A stretch of 50,731 bases of DNA, taken from assembly GCA_905215755.1 (NCBI GenBank), contig CAJMRE010000010.1, positions 1 to 50,731 of the forward strand, in the 5' to 3' direction. The translations under genes were made by a program, and so were the position numbers. Positions 33,592 through 41,496 of this stretch are shown in pieces. Source of the DNA: an uncultured bacterium. Lineage in GTDB: Bacteria; Actinomycetota; Coriobacteriia; Coriobacteriales; Coriobacteriaceae. A model generated the notes under the pieces. It worked only from the letters and a program-made list of their open reading frames with translations. It searched no databases and was not told the origin of the DNA. How positions within the stretch are numbered: position 1 is the first letter of the stretch; each line of letters opens with the position of its first letter.

Positions 33592-33632
33592 AAAACCTAC
33601 CAAAATAAACCTGTCCCTTTTTGGCAGGTTTT
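33592..33632. repeat. Palindromic element, CCTGTCCC family (copy 5)
   Basis: AAAACCTACCAAAA (33592-33605) pairs with TTTTGGCAGGTTTT (33619-33632) with one wobble; the loop carries AACCTGTCCC. The right arm overlaps the stop codon of the ABC ATPase gene (33631-33633). It is only 15 bases from copy 4. Confidence 0.8.
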
Positions 33633-34425
33633 AGCTTAGCAGCATGCGGTCGTTGGCGAGCTCGCCGCCCGAGACCTCCTCGAACTTCTGCAGCAGGTCG
33701 GCCACGGTGAGCGACTTCTTCTCGTCGCCGGCCACGTCGTAGATCACATGGCCCTCGTGCATCATGATCAGACGGTTGCCCAGACGGATAGCGTCGTTCA
33801 TGTTGTGCGTGACCATGAGCGTGGTCAGGTGGTTCTCGTCGACGATCTCCTCGGTCAGGTTGAGCACCTTAGAGGCCGTCTTGGGGTCGAGGGCCGCAGT
33901 GTGCTCGTCGAGCAGCAGCAGGCGCGGCCTGGTGAGCGTGGCCATCAGCAGGGTGAGTGCCTGGCGCTGGCCACCCGAGAGCAGGCCGACCTTGGCGTTG
34001 AGACGCGTGTCCAGACCAAGGTCCAGGCGCTTGAGCAGCTCAACGTACTCATCTTTCTCGGCCTTGGTGACGCCCCACGAAAGGCCGCGACGCTGGCCGC
34101 GACGCTTGGCGAGGGCCAAGTTCTCGGCAATCTGCATGTCGGCAGCGGTACCGCGCATGGGGTCCTGAAACACGCGGCCCAGGTACTTGGCGCGCTGCGA
34201 CTCGCTCAGGCGCGAGATGTCGGTGCCGTCGAGCTCGATAACGCCCGAATCGAGCGGGTACACGCCGGCGATCATGTTGAGCAGCGTGGACTTGCCGGCG
34301 CCGTTGCCGCCGATCACGGTTACAAAGTCGCCGTCATTCAGGGTGAGGTCGACGCCGGTGAGCGCGCGCTTCTCGGTGACGGTGCCCTTGTTAAAGGTCT
34401 TCTTGACATGCGAGAGCTTAAGCAT
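33631..34425 (-). CDS. ABC transporter ATP-binding protein (TrpXYZ-type importer)
   Basis: A 264-aa ATPase. It has Walker A GGNGAGKSTLLN (about residues 38-49), the signature LLSGGQRQALTLLMA, Walker B RLLLLDEHTAALDPKTA and the switch His in VTHNMNDA. I start at the ATG at 34425 (MLKLSHVKKTF), which overlaps the permease end by eight bases; a longer reading would add residues foreign to the family. The third gene of a binding protein-permease-ATPase set, it powers uptake of the ligand bound by the lipoprotein. Confidence 0.9.
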   Translation of the reverse strand: MLKLSHVKKTFNKGTVTEKRALTGVDLTLNDGDFVTVIGGNGAGKSTLLNMIAGVYPLDSGVIELDGTDISRLSESQRAKYLGRVFQDPMRGTAADMQIAENLALAKRRGQRRGLSWGVTKAEKDEYVELLKRLDLGLDTRLNAKVGLLSGGQRQALTLLMATLTRPRLLLLDEHTAALDPKTASKVLNLTEEIVDENHLTTLMVTHNMNDAIRLGNRLIMMHEGHVIYDVAGDEKKSLTVADLLQKFEEVSGGELANDRMLLS

Positions 34426-35341
34426 CTGCCTCATCTCCCTTCGTGTAGGAGCTGCGGAGCTTATAGCGCTCCCAAACCACGGGCACGCACAGGGCCACAG
34501 CGACAATTACGGCGGAGAGCAGCTTCATGTCGTTGGCGTCCATGCCCAACTGCAGCACGATGGCGCGGATAAGGAAGTACACCACGGAGCCAAAGACGGC
34601 GGAGGCAAGACGGACGCTAAACTGCGTGAGGCCGCCGGGCAGCAGACGGCCGAGCACCTCGCCGATAACAATGGCGGCAAGACCGATAACGATGGCACCG
34701 GTGCCCATACCAATGTCGGCATACTTTTGGCTCTGGCAGATGAGCGCGCCCGAAAGGCCGATGAGGGCGTTGGAGAGCACGAGGGCGATCATCTTGGTGG
34801 AGTTGGTGTTGACGCCCAGAGCGCGGATCATGTACTCGTTGTTGCCGGTGGCTCGCAGCGCCGAGCCGATCTCGGTGCCAAAGAACCAATACAGGATGGC
34901 AACGATAGCCACGGCGAGCAGGATGCCCAAGATGATGGCAACGGTGGACTGCGGCAGACCGGTCATATTGCTGACGGCGGAGAACACGGTGCCCTTGGCA
35001 AGAATGGGCGTATTGGACTTGCCCATGATGCGCAGGTTGATGGACCACAGGCTGATCTGGGTGAGGATTCCGGCGAGGATCGCAGGAATCTCAAAGACGG
35101 TGGTCAAAATGCCCGTGACGGCGCCCGCGATGGCGCCGGCGCACATACCGGCCAGCACGGCGAGCAGCGGGTCGACGTTGTTATTGACGATGAGCACAGC
35201 GCAGACGCAGCCGCCGAGGGCAAAGCTGCCGTCGCAGGTCATATCGGGAATGTCGAGCAGGCGGAACGTGATAAACACGCCAAGCACCATAATGCCCCAG
35301 AGGACGCCCTGCGAAACGGCGCCCTGCAATGCAATGAGCAT
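34418..35341 (-). CDS. ABC transporter permease (TrpXYZ-type importer)
   Basis: A 307-aa membrane protein with about eight to nine helices, of the branched-chain/ribose-type permease superfamily. Conserved segments include LLDIPDMTCDGSFALGGCVC and LRATGNNEYMIRALGVN, the latter being the cytoplasmic coupling region. It is followed by the overlapping ATPase gene and preceded by the binding lipoprotein gene. Homologous systems with an ABC_sub_bind protein transport tryptophan, tyrosine or other ligands; the substrate here is not determined. The ATG follows AGGAGG. Confidence 0.88.
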   Translation of the reverse strand: MLIALQGAVSQGVLWGIMVLGVFITFRLLDIPDMTCDGSFALGGCVCAVLIVNNNVDPLLAVLAGMCAGAIAGAVTGILTTVFEIPAILAGILTQISLWSINLRIMGKSNTPILAKGTVFSAVSNMTGLPQSTVAIILGILLAVAIVAILYWFFGTEIGSALRATGNNEYMIRALGVNTNSTKMIALVLSNALIGLSGALICQSQKYADIGMGTGAIVIGLAAIVIGEVLGRLLPGGLTQFSVRLASAVFGSVVYFLIRAIVLQLGMDANDMKLLSAVIVAVALCVPVVWERYKLRSSYTKGDEADA

Positions 35342-35544
35342 GCTTCATACCTCCTAGGATAGGGTGGACACGTGATTCACCATAATAGCGGTAACAATGC
35401 ATAGAAGAGCTGCGGACAGACGTTTTGTTTTACCTGAAACAAGCAGGGCGGACGCCGGTCTACAGCGCCCGCCCCTGTGGCTCAGATATTGAATAACGCG
35501 GCTAAAGCGCGAGCACGGGCTCTAGACGCATGCCGCGTATGGCA
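35342..35544. other. Gap between permease and lipoprotein genes
   Basis: No gene is seen. A GC-rich imperfect hairpin near 35447-35475 could attenuate minus-strand transcription so that the binding protein is made in excess over the permease, a common arrangement; its T run is poor. Confidence 0.35.
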
Positions 35545-36525
35545 TTACGCGTCCAGAGCGGAAAGGTCGATGCCCAGGGCCTCGGCCATTTCGTCGTTCT
35601 TGACGACGACCAGGTCCTTGCTCGAGAGGTGCTTGATCGGCATGTCTTCGGGCTTGGCCTCGCCCTTCAGGATCTTAACGGCCATCTCGCCCGCGGCGTA
35701 GCCCAGGTCCTCGTAATTGATGGAGAGGGTGAACAGGCCGCCGGCCATGCACATACCCTCCTCGCCAGTCACGAAGGGAAGCTTGTTTTCCTTGCAGATC
35801 TGGCCGACCTGCGAGGCACCCGCGGCGATGGTGTTGTCGGTGGGGGAGTACAGCGCGTCGACCTTGCCCACGGCAGACTCGACGACGGACTGAATCTCGT
35901 TGGAGCTCGAGACGGTGAAATCGGTGTACTCCAGGCCCAGCTTGTCGAGTTCCTTCTTGGCGGCCTTGATCTGGACGTCGGAGTTGGACTCGGCGGTGCA
36001 GTAGAGCAGGCCGACCTTTTTAACGTCGGGCAGGACCTTCTGCATCATCTCGAGCTGCTCGGCGACCGGGGTGAGGTCGGAAGCGCCCGTGACGTTGGTG
36101 CCCGGCTTGTCGTTGTCCTGGACCAGGCCGGAGGCGGCGTAGTCGGTGATGGCACAGCCCACGATGGGGATATCGGCCGTGGCGCCGGCGGCAGCCTGCG
36201 CGGCGGGCGTGGCGATGGCATAAATCAGGTTGACGTTGTCGCCCACAAACTTGTCGGCAATGGACTTACACGTGGACTGGTCGTTCTGGGCGTTCTTCTG
36301 GTCGATCTTGACCTTAAGGCCGCTCTTCTTGATGGCCTTGACGAAGCCGTCGTTGGCGGCATCGAGCGCGGAGTGCTCGGTGAGCTGCAGAACGCCGATG
36401 GTGTAGTCGGAACCGGCGGCAGCAGAGCCGGAACCAGAGTTGCCGCCGCATCCGGCGAGCGGGGCGAGCACGAGCAGGCCGGCGGAGACCAGAAGGCTCC
36501 TGCGGCTGATGGTGATGTCCTTCAT
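35545..36525 (-). CDS. ABC transporter substrate-binding lipoprotein (ABC_sub_bind / TrpX type)
   Basis: A 326-aa exported lipoprotein. The signal peptide has twin arginines near the N-terminus... more exactly ISRR at residues 6-9, then a hydrophobic run and the lipobox LAGC with lipidated Cys26. A Gly/Ser linker follows. The two-lobed binding domain (YTIGVLQLTEHSALDAANDG) belongs to the ABC_sub_bind family, whose members bind tryptophan, tyrosine and other ligands. The ATG at 36525 follows GGGGGTAATGAT; the longer upstream reading lacks a ribosome-binding site. It is first in the importer operon. Confidence 0.9.
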   Translation of the reverse strand: MKDITISRRSLLVSAGLLVLAPLAGCGGNSGSGSAAAGSDYTIGVLQLTEHSALDAANDGFVKAIKKSGLKVKIDQKNAQNDQSTCKSIADKFVGDNVNLIYAIATPAAQAAAGATADIPIVGCAITDYAASGLVQDNDKPGTNVTGASDLTPVAEQLEMMQKVLPDVKKVGLLYCTAESNSDVQIKAAKKELDKLGLEYTDFTVSSSNEIQSVVESAVGKVDALYSPTDNTIAAGASQVGQICKENKLPFVTGEEGMCMAGGLFTLSINYEDLGYAAGEMAVKILKGEAKPEDMPIKHLSSKDLVVVKNDEMAEALGIDLSALDA

Positions 36526-36685
36526 ATCATTACCCCCAGTATAAAAATGGCTGGAAACACTGCACTGGGACAAAGTGCAAGTGGGACTATAGTAGCGCTG
36601 ATGTCCATTTTTACAACAGCCTGGCGGGTTTTTTAATACAGAATCGGATGGGCGGTACGGGTAGTCGAATGGGCGGCGGAGGGTC

Positions 36686-37480
36686 TTATGCGGCGGAGGA
36701 GGCGTCGTCCTCGTCCAGGGCGGCGAAGAGCTTCTTGCCGTCGAGGAGACGTGTGGTGACGTTTCTCATACGGGCGATCTCGACGGTGCGCAGCGTATCG
36801 TCGGTGCCTCGGGCGTCGTAGACCGTTCCCAGCAGATACGAGATGCCATCGCGCTGCCTGATGGCAAAGGGACGGAGTGTCATCCGTGCTGCTTCGGTTT
36901 CGCCGCGTGTCGTGACGCTCGAAATATCAAAACTCACCGTGGTTCCGTGGTCGATGGCCTGCTCGACGAGCTCGCACGTGTCGATGCGCTTGATGGGCGT
37001 GCGTGTTGCCTTGGTAGCCTTGCTGCCTGCGCTTGGAGCGGGTTCGGGTGTATCGAGGTAGCCGCGAACGTCGGCGCTCGCCATGGCAACTAAGTGCTGC
37101 GCCATGCTCTTGCGGATAGCGATAGGCGTGGAGCGGTTGCGCATGACCATACCGTGGAGCCGGATGATCTCTTCATCGGTGAGCGGGCGGGTAAGAAGTT
37201 TGTAGCCCACGCCGCGTTTGTACTCAATTTCGTATCCGGCATGGCGAAGCGCGGAGATGGCGGTGTAGATGCTGCGCCGCGCCGCCGAGATGGGCATGCG
37301 GGCGGGGTCGTCGGGATGGGCGAGGCGCCGGATCAACTCATCGGAAAGCATGGCCTTGTCCTCGCCGGTGTTTTCGCTTAATAGTTGCAGGATGCGAACG
37401 GCGCGATAGGCTGCCATCGAGGCGGCGCCTCTAGTCGTGGTGTCGTAGGTTTCAACAGCGGCTTCGGTCATGGTGCCCAC
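36686..37480 (-). CDS. WYL-like transcriptional regulator with N-terminal helix-turn-helix
   Basis: A 264-aa putative regulator. Residues about 24-95 form a winged helix (YRAVRILQLLSENTGEDKAM, then AISALRHAGYEIEYKRGVGY). The C-terminal part carries a WYL-like strand pattern (LRPFAIRQRDGISYLLGTVY). WYL proteins sense ligands, and many bind nucleic acid. It lies upstream of the importer genes on the same strand and may regulate them, but there is a 160-base gap with its own likely promoter. The start could also be the internal ATG three codons later. Confidence 0.7.
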   Translation of the reverse strand: MGTMTEAAVETYDTTTRGAASMAAYRAVRILQLLSENTGEDKAMLSDELIRRLAHPDDPARMPISAARRSIYTAISALRHAGYEIEYKRGVGYKLLTRPLTDEEIIRLHGMVMRNRSTPIAIRKSMAQHLVAMASADVRGYLDTPEPAPSAGSKATKATRTPIKRIDTCELVEQAIDHGTTVSFDISSVTTRGETEAARMTLRPFAIRQRDGISYLLGTVYDARGTDDTLRTVEIARMRNVTTRLLDGKKLFAALDEDDASSAA

Positions 37481-37647
37481 GTCCTTTCCGTTTTGGGTGG
37501 CGACGGTATGGAGCCTAGGACGTGGGGCTTTCCCAGGGGCGCAGGGCGCTCTGGGCGGTCGGTAGTCGTCGGCAAACGGCGGGTCGAGTTTTCAACAGCC
37601 CTGCTCAACTGACCAAAAACTTGCCAAAAGCTTGACGGATGCTGTTG

Positions 37648-37684
37648 AAAAAAAGCGTCTCTCGACCGATGTCGAGAGGCGCTT
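37648..37684 (-). terminator. Intrinsic terminator of asnS
   Basis: AAGCGTCTCTCGAC (37653-37666) pairs with GTCGAGAGGCGCTT (37671-37684) with one wobble. On the minus strand it runs into seven T. A wider inverted repeat TTTTCAACAGC / GCTGTTGAAAA (37589-37599, 37641-37651) follows. Confidence 0.92.
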
Positions 37685-37730
37685 GTGCGATGAGCGTTGG
37701 CGTGTGGCGACGCGAGCTAGCGTCCGACGA

Positions 37731-39134
37731 TTAGAAGTCGGCGTTGCCCACGGTGCGCGGGTGCGGCAGGACGTCGCGGATGTTGCCCACGCCGGTCAGA
37801 TACATGACCAAGCGCTCGAAGCCCAGACCGTAGCCGGCGTGCTTGCAGGAACCGTAGCGGCGCAGGTCAAGGTAGTACTTGTACTGCTCGGGATTCATGC
37901 CCAGGTCCTTGATGCGGGCCTCGAGCAGATCCAGGCGCTCCTCGCGCTGGGAGCCACCGATGATCTCGCCGATACCGGGAACCAGGCAGTCGGCGGCGGC
38001 GACGGTCTTGCCGTCCTCGTTCATGCGCATGTAGAAGGCCTTGATCTCGGCCGGGTAGTCGGTTACGAAGGTCGGGCGCTTAAAGTGCTCCTCGGTCAGG
38101 AAGCGCTCGTGCTCGGTCTGCAGGTCGATGCCCCAGCTCACGGGGTAGTCAAACTTGTGACCGGCGGCGACGGCCTGCTCCAGGATCTCGACGGCCTCGG
38201 TGTAGGTAACGCGGGCAAAGTCGGAGTTGGCGACATGGTCTAGGCGTTCGAGCAGACCCTTGTCCACAAACTTGTTGAGCATATTGAGCTCGTCGGGGCA
38301 GGTGGCCATGACGTCCTTGAGGACATACTTGAGCATGGCCTCAGCGTTATCCATGTAGTCGTTAAGGTCGGCAAAGGCCATCTCGGGCTCGATCATCCAA
38401 AACTCGGCGGCGTGGCGCGTGGTGTTGGAGTTTTCGGCGCGGAAGGTGGGGCCAAAGGTGTACACGTCGCCAAAGGCCATGGCAAAGTTCTCGGCATTGA
38501 GCTGGCCGGACACGGTGAGGCTTGCATGCTTGCCAAAGAAGTCCTGGCTCCAGTCGACCTCGCCGGACTCGGTGAGGGGCGGATTTTTGGGGTCGAGCGT
38601 GGTCACGCGGAACATCTCGCCGGCGCCCTCGCAGTCACTCGTGGTGATGATGGGGGTGTTGACGTAGACAAAGCCCTGCTCCTGGAAGAAGCGGTGGATG
38701 GCGGCAGCCGCGACAGAGCGGATGCGGAACACGGCGCGGAACAGGTTGGTGCGCGGGCGCAGGTGCTGCTGGGTGCGCAGGAACTCGACGGTTGCGCGCT
38801 TCTTCTGCAGCGGGTAATCCGGGGCGCTCGTGCCCTCGACCTCGATGGAGGTGGCAGAAAGCTCGAAAGGCTGGGGCGCATCGGGGGTCAGCTTGACGGT
38901 GCCGGTGCAAATGAGTGCGGCCGAGACGTTTTGATGGGCGATCTCGTCGTAGTTGTCGAGTGCCTCGCGGTTCATGACGACCTGCAGGTCGCGGAAGCAG
39001 CTGCCGTCGTTGAGCGTAACAAAGCCAAAGTTCTTCATGTCGCGGACGGACTTGACCCAGCCGGCGACGGTGACGGTTTGGCCGCCGAGCGACTCGGCAT
39101 CGGCATAGAGCTGCGCGATTTTGGTGCGGTTCAC
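37731..39134 (-). CDS. asnS: Asparaginyl-tRNA synthetase
   Basis: A 467-aa class II synthetase. It has an N-terminal OB-fold anticodon-binding domain (VTVAGWVKSVRDMKNFGFVT), motif 2 around FRAENSNTTRHAAEFWMIEP and motif 3 GYGLGFERLVMYLTG. Motifs and length fit AsnRS rather than AspRS. I choose the GTG at 39134 (VNRTKIAQLYAD) because GGGAGGA stands directly before it; the ATGs at 39146 and 39170 have no ribosome-binding site but cannot be excluded. No T-box is visible upstream. Confidence 0.94.
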   Translation of the reverse strand: MNRTKIAQLYADAESLGGQTVTVAGWVKSVRDMKNFGFVTLNDGSCFRDLQVVMNREALDNYDEIAHQNVSAALICTGTVKLTPDAPQPFELSATSIEVEGTSAPDYPLQKKRATVEFLRTQQHLRPRTNLFRAVFRIRSVAAAAIHRFFQEQGFVYVNTPIITTSDCEGAGEMFRVTTLDPKNPPLTESGEVDWSQDFFGKHASLTVSGQLNAENFAMAFGDVYTFGPTFRAENSNTTRHAAEFWMIEPEMAFADLNDYMDNAEAMLKYVLKDVMATCPDELNMLNKFVDKGLLERLDHVANSDFARVTYTEAVEILEQAVAAGHKFDYPVSWGIDLQTEHERFLTEEHFKRPTFVTDYPAEIKAFYMRMNEDGKTVAAADCLVPGIGEIIGGSQREERLDLLEARIKDLGMNPEQYKYYLDLRRYGSCKHAGYGLGFERLVMYLTGVGNIRDVLPHPRTVGNADF

Positions 39135-39239
39135 GTATCCTCCCATAACGGTTGAATGATAGTTATCCATACAGTTCGTTATTCTAGCAGCTCGTCTCAT
39201 TTGGGCTATACAGATAAGGCATTGGCGGGATGGTTTTTC

Positions 39240-39279
39240 AAACGAAAAGCGCCCGCGGCCAAATGGTCGCGGGCGCTTG
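39240..39279 (-). terminator. Intrinsic terminator of the EIIA gene
   Basis: AAGCGCCCGCG (39247-39257) pairs perfectly with CGCGGGCGCTT (39268-39278). On the minus strand it is followed by a T-rich tail. Confidence 0.85.
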
Positions 39280-39315
39280 ACGAGGTGCCTTTTGGCTGTG
39301 TGGCGCGGGGCCTGG

Positions 39316-39879
39316 CTACTTGGTCTTGGCTACCAGCAGCGGGTCGCCAAGCTTGACGAGCGGGTTGCCGCCGATAAGCGTTCCAGACTCGCCGACATGG
39401 TCGATGCTCTTAAGACGATCGAGCTCGGAGACGATGACGGTCACGATGTCCTCGTGACCAGCGGCCTTAATGGCCTCGCGGTCGAAGCTGATGAGCGGCT
39501 GGCCTGCCTTGACCACATCGCCCATCTCGACAAAGCGGGCAAAACCCTTGCCGTTCATTTCCACGGTGCCCAGGCCGACATGGATGAACACGCGCAGGCC
39601 GTCCTCGGTAATCATGCCGATGGAGTGGTTGGTGACAGTGGTGGCACCGATGCGGCCGTTGGCGGGCGCATAGATGGTGCCGGTAATGGGCTCGATGCCA
39701 TAGCCCTGGCCAAGCATGCCCGAGGCGATCGTCTCGTCGGGAACCTCGTCCAGGTTGACGAGCACGCCGTTGACGGGGGCATAGATGACGCCTTCGCGGG
39801 TAGCGAAGCTTGCTGCGGGCGGAACGGACGCCTCGCCGGTCGAGGTGAAGGTGGACTTAAGCGAATCGAGCAGACCCAT
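39316..39879 (-). CDS. crr: Glucose-type PTS enzyme IIA (Crr-like)
   Basis: A 187-aa phosphocarrier of the sugar phosphotransferase system. The two active-site histidines are His85 in TNHSIGM and His100 in VFIHVGLGTVEMNGKGF, the latter being the phosphorylated residue. The preceding GTIYAPANG repeat is typical. The ATG at 39879 follows TTGGAGGCAACT; a longer reading is not supported. As a single-domain EIIA it probably serves PTS permeases encoded elsewhere. A LacI-type operator lies 48 bases upstream. Confidence 0.92.
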   Translation of the reverse strand: MGLLDSLKSTFTSTGEASVPPAASFATREGVIYAPVNGVLVNLDEVPDETIASGMLGQGYGIEPITGTIYAPANGRIGATTVTNHSIGMITEDGLRVFIHVGLGTVEMNGKGFARFVEMGDVVKAGQPLISFDREAIKAAGHEDIVTVIVSELDRLKSIDHVGESGTLIGGNPLVKLGDPLLVAKTK

Positions 39880-39926
39880 AGTTGCCTCCAACTTAAATAG
39901 GCGCATATCGCGCGTTTGGTTTGCCG

Positions 39927-39936
39927 GAAACGTTTC
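39927..39936. promoter_or_regulatory. LacI-family/cre-like operator upstream of the EIIA gene
   Basis: The palindrome GAAACGTTTC with a central CG is typical of LacI/CcpA-type operators. It sits between the divergent EIIA and esterase genes, where it could control either. Confidence 0.5.
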
Positions 39937-40122
39937 ACATGTGTTTCGCGGCTTGGTCAACGCCCCTATTCTACGCTGCTCAACGATACCTCTGAACTGG
40001 GATTATGTGATATATCAGTTGAAGGGAAACTTATTGCCGGAGTGTTTCTGCGCCACGGGTTCAAGTGGGGTACGCTTGAAGGCGAAAAACAAGGGCGCAT
40101 AATTTGCGCGAAGGGAGCACAT

Positions 40123-41022
40123 ATGATTGTCGAGAACCATGCGCTGTGGGGCGAGGAGCCGACCGAGGATTATCCGGCGACGTTTACGTATTTGGGTGCC
40201 GAGCCGTTGCCCGATAAACCGAATGGCCGCCGCCCCGCGGTGATTATCTGTGGCGGAGGTGCGTTTACGCATATCGCTCCGCATGAGCAGGATCCTGTGG
40301 CGTTTGCGTTTTTGGATCACGGTTACCAGGCCTTTGTGCTCAACTATGTCACGAGTTCTACGGGTGACGTGAGCTTTCCGCACCCCCAGGCAGATCTTGC
40401 CAAGATGGTCGCCACGGTGCGCGCCAACGCCGACGAGTGGCATGTCGATCCTAAGCGCGTGTGCGTCGTGGGCTTTTCTGCTGGCGGCATGATTTGCGCC
40501 TCGCTGGCAACACAGTGGAAGACCGGCCCCTTTGCGGCACTTGCCGGGGCGCGTCCGGACGACATTCGTCCCGATGCCGTGGTGCTGGGCTATCCATTGC
40601 TCGACTTTGCCTATGTGCGCGACATGCAGACGCGCGATCCGCGCATTGACTTGCGTGTGCCCAAGACGGGCGGCAAGACGGGGCGCGATTTGCTCAACGA
40701 CTACCTGTCGATGGTGACGGGCGGCGAGGCAACTGACGAGCATTTGGCCGATATCTGCCCCACCACGCATGTTTCGCGTCAGATGCCGCCGACCTTTGTG
40801 TGGGGCGTGTCCGACGACAAGACGGCGCCGATCGCGCAGGTCTATCCGTTTGCGCAGCGCACGGCCGAGGAAGGCGTCGCTTGCGAGATGCACGTCTTTG
40901 ACCAAGGCGGTCACGGCCTTTCGCTCGGCAACGCCAACACCGCGGTCGACAACGAGGACAAGCAGGTGGCGGTCCGCCCTTGGATTCGCCTAGCCTTCCG
41001 CTTCCTGGAGCGCCATCTGTAA
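40123..41022 (+). CDS. Alpha/beta-hydrolase, acetyl-esterase-like
   Basis: A 299-aa cytoplasmic hydrolase. The oxyanion-hole motif is ICGGGAFTH (residues 42-50). The nucleophile is Ser119 in VGFSAGG. The likely acid is Asp231 or Asp232 in WGVSDDKTAP, and the His is His264 in QGGHGLSLG. This order and spacing fit the acetyl-xylan/acyl-sugar esterase group. The ATG at 40123 follows AAGGGAG; upstream in-frame codons are unsupported. The nearby PTS component makes a role in carbohydrate deacetylation plausible, but the substrate is unknown. Confidence 0.8.
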   Translation: MIVENHALWGEEPTEDYPATFTYLGAEPLPDKPNGRRPAVIICGGGAFTHIAPHEQDPVAFAFLDHGYQAFVLNYVTSSTGDVSFPHPQADLAKMVATVRANADEWHVDPKRVCVVGFSAGGMICASLATQWKTGPFAALAGARPDDIRPDAVVLGYPLLDFAYVRDMQTRDPRIDLRVPKTGGKTGRDLLNDYLSMVTGGEATDEHLADICPTTHVSRQMPPTFVWGVSDDKTAPIAQVYPFAQRTAEEGVACEMHVFDQGGHGLSLGNANTAVDNEDKQVAVRPWIRLAFRFLERHL

Positions 41023-41051
41023 GAGGACGGGCATCCCAACCCTTCAATAAC

Positions 41052-41115
41052 TTGCGGTGAAATAGTTCCGATCTGGGGCATCAACCACCCCCATCCAGGA
41101 ACTATTCCACCGCAA
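41052..41115. repeat. Palindromic element, GTTGCGGTGAAATA family (copy 2)
   Basis: TTGCGGTGAAATAGTTCC (41052-41069) pairs with GGAACTATTCCACCGCAA (41098-41115) with one mismatch. The outer sequence is that of copies 1 and 3; the inner GTTCC/GGAAC is different but still complementary. Confidence 0.8.
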
Positions 41116-41137
41116 CTTTGTTTTTGATGCCCCGCCC

Positions 41138-41336
41138 GGAAACTGCGTCCCAGTTTTGCCTTTCAAGGTGGGACGCAGTTTCCCATAGGGCCTCGACTGG
41201 GAAAGTGCGTCCCGTTTCGAGTGGGGATTCCGGGATGCATTTTCCGTAAGAGGCCTGTTTGGGAAACCATATCCCGTTTCGAGCCAGAATTCTGGGATGT
41301 AGTTTCCCCGAGAGGCCTCATCGGGAAACTATGGCC
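41138..41336. repeat. Tandem array of about 62-bp GGGAAAC-GTCCC hairpins
   Basis: Three hairpins (41138-41183, 41198-41246, 41260-41309) and a truncated fourth (from 41323) have arms of the type GGGAAACTGCGTCCC / GGGACGCAGTTTCCC. Hairpin A is perfect; B and C carry wobble and mismatch pairs in the middle. Spacers share AGGCCTC or GGGCCTC. No gene is seen between 41023 and 41496 apart from this, the palindrome at 41052 and the regulatory sites for feoAB. Confidence 0.85.
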
Positions 41337-41376
41337 CTGAACTCTCCTGCCTGTCCCCATTGCGCCAATCTGCTGA

Positions 41377-41406
41377 TTGAACGTCGTTGTGTGTTCACGC
41401 TATCAT
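41377..41406 (+). promoter_or_regulatory. Promoter of the feoAB fusion gene
   Basis: TTGAAC (41377-41382), an 18-base spacer and TATCAT (41401-41406) lie just upstream of two operator-like dyads. Confidence 0.6.
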
Positions 41407-41421
41407 GTAAGCTTAAAATTG

Positions 41422-41454
41422 GTTAGCCATGGCAAACGGTTAGCCATGGTGAAC
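41422..41454. promoter_or_regulatory. Two tandem dyads, possible iron-repressor sites
   Basis: GTTAGCCATGGCAAAC (41422-41437) and GTTAGCCATGGTGAAC (41439-41454) are two imperfect dyads 17 bases apart, positioned at the start of the predicted transcript. The GGTTAGCC part resembles a DtxR/IdeR half-site, which would fit repression of iron uptake. The match is partial. Confidence 0.55.
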
Positions 41455-41496
41455 ATAAATACAACGCCCTGTGGGCGCCGGGGGAGGAACACGGAC

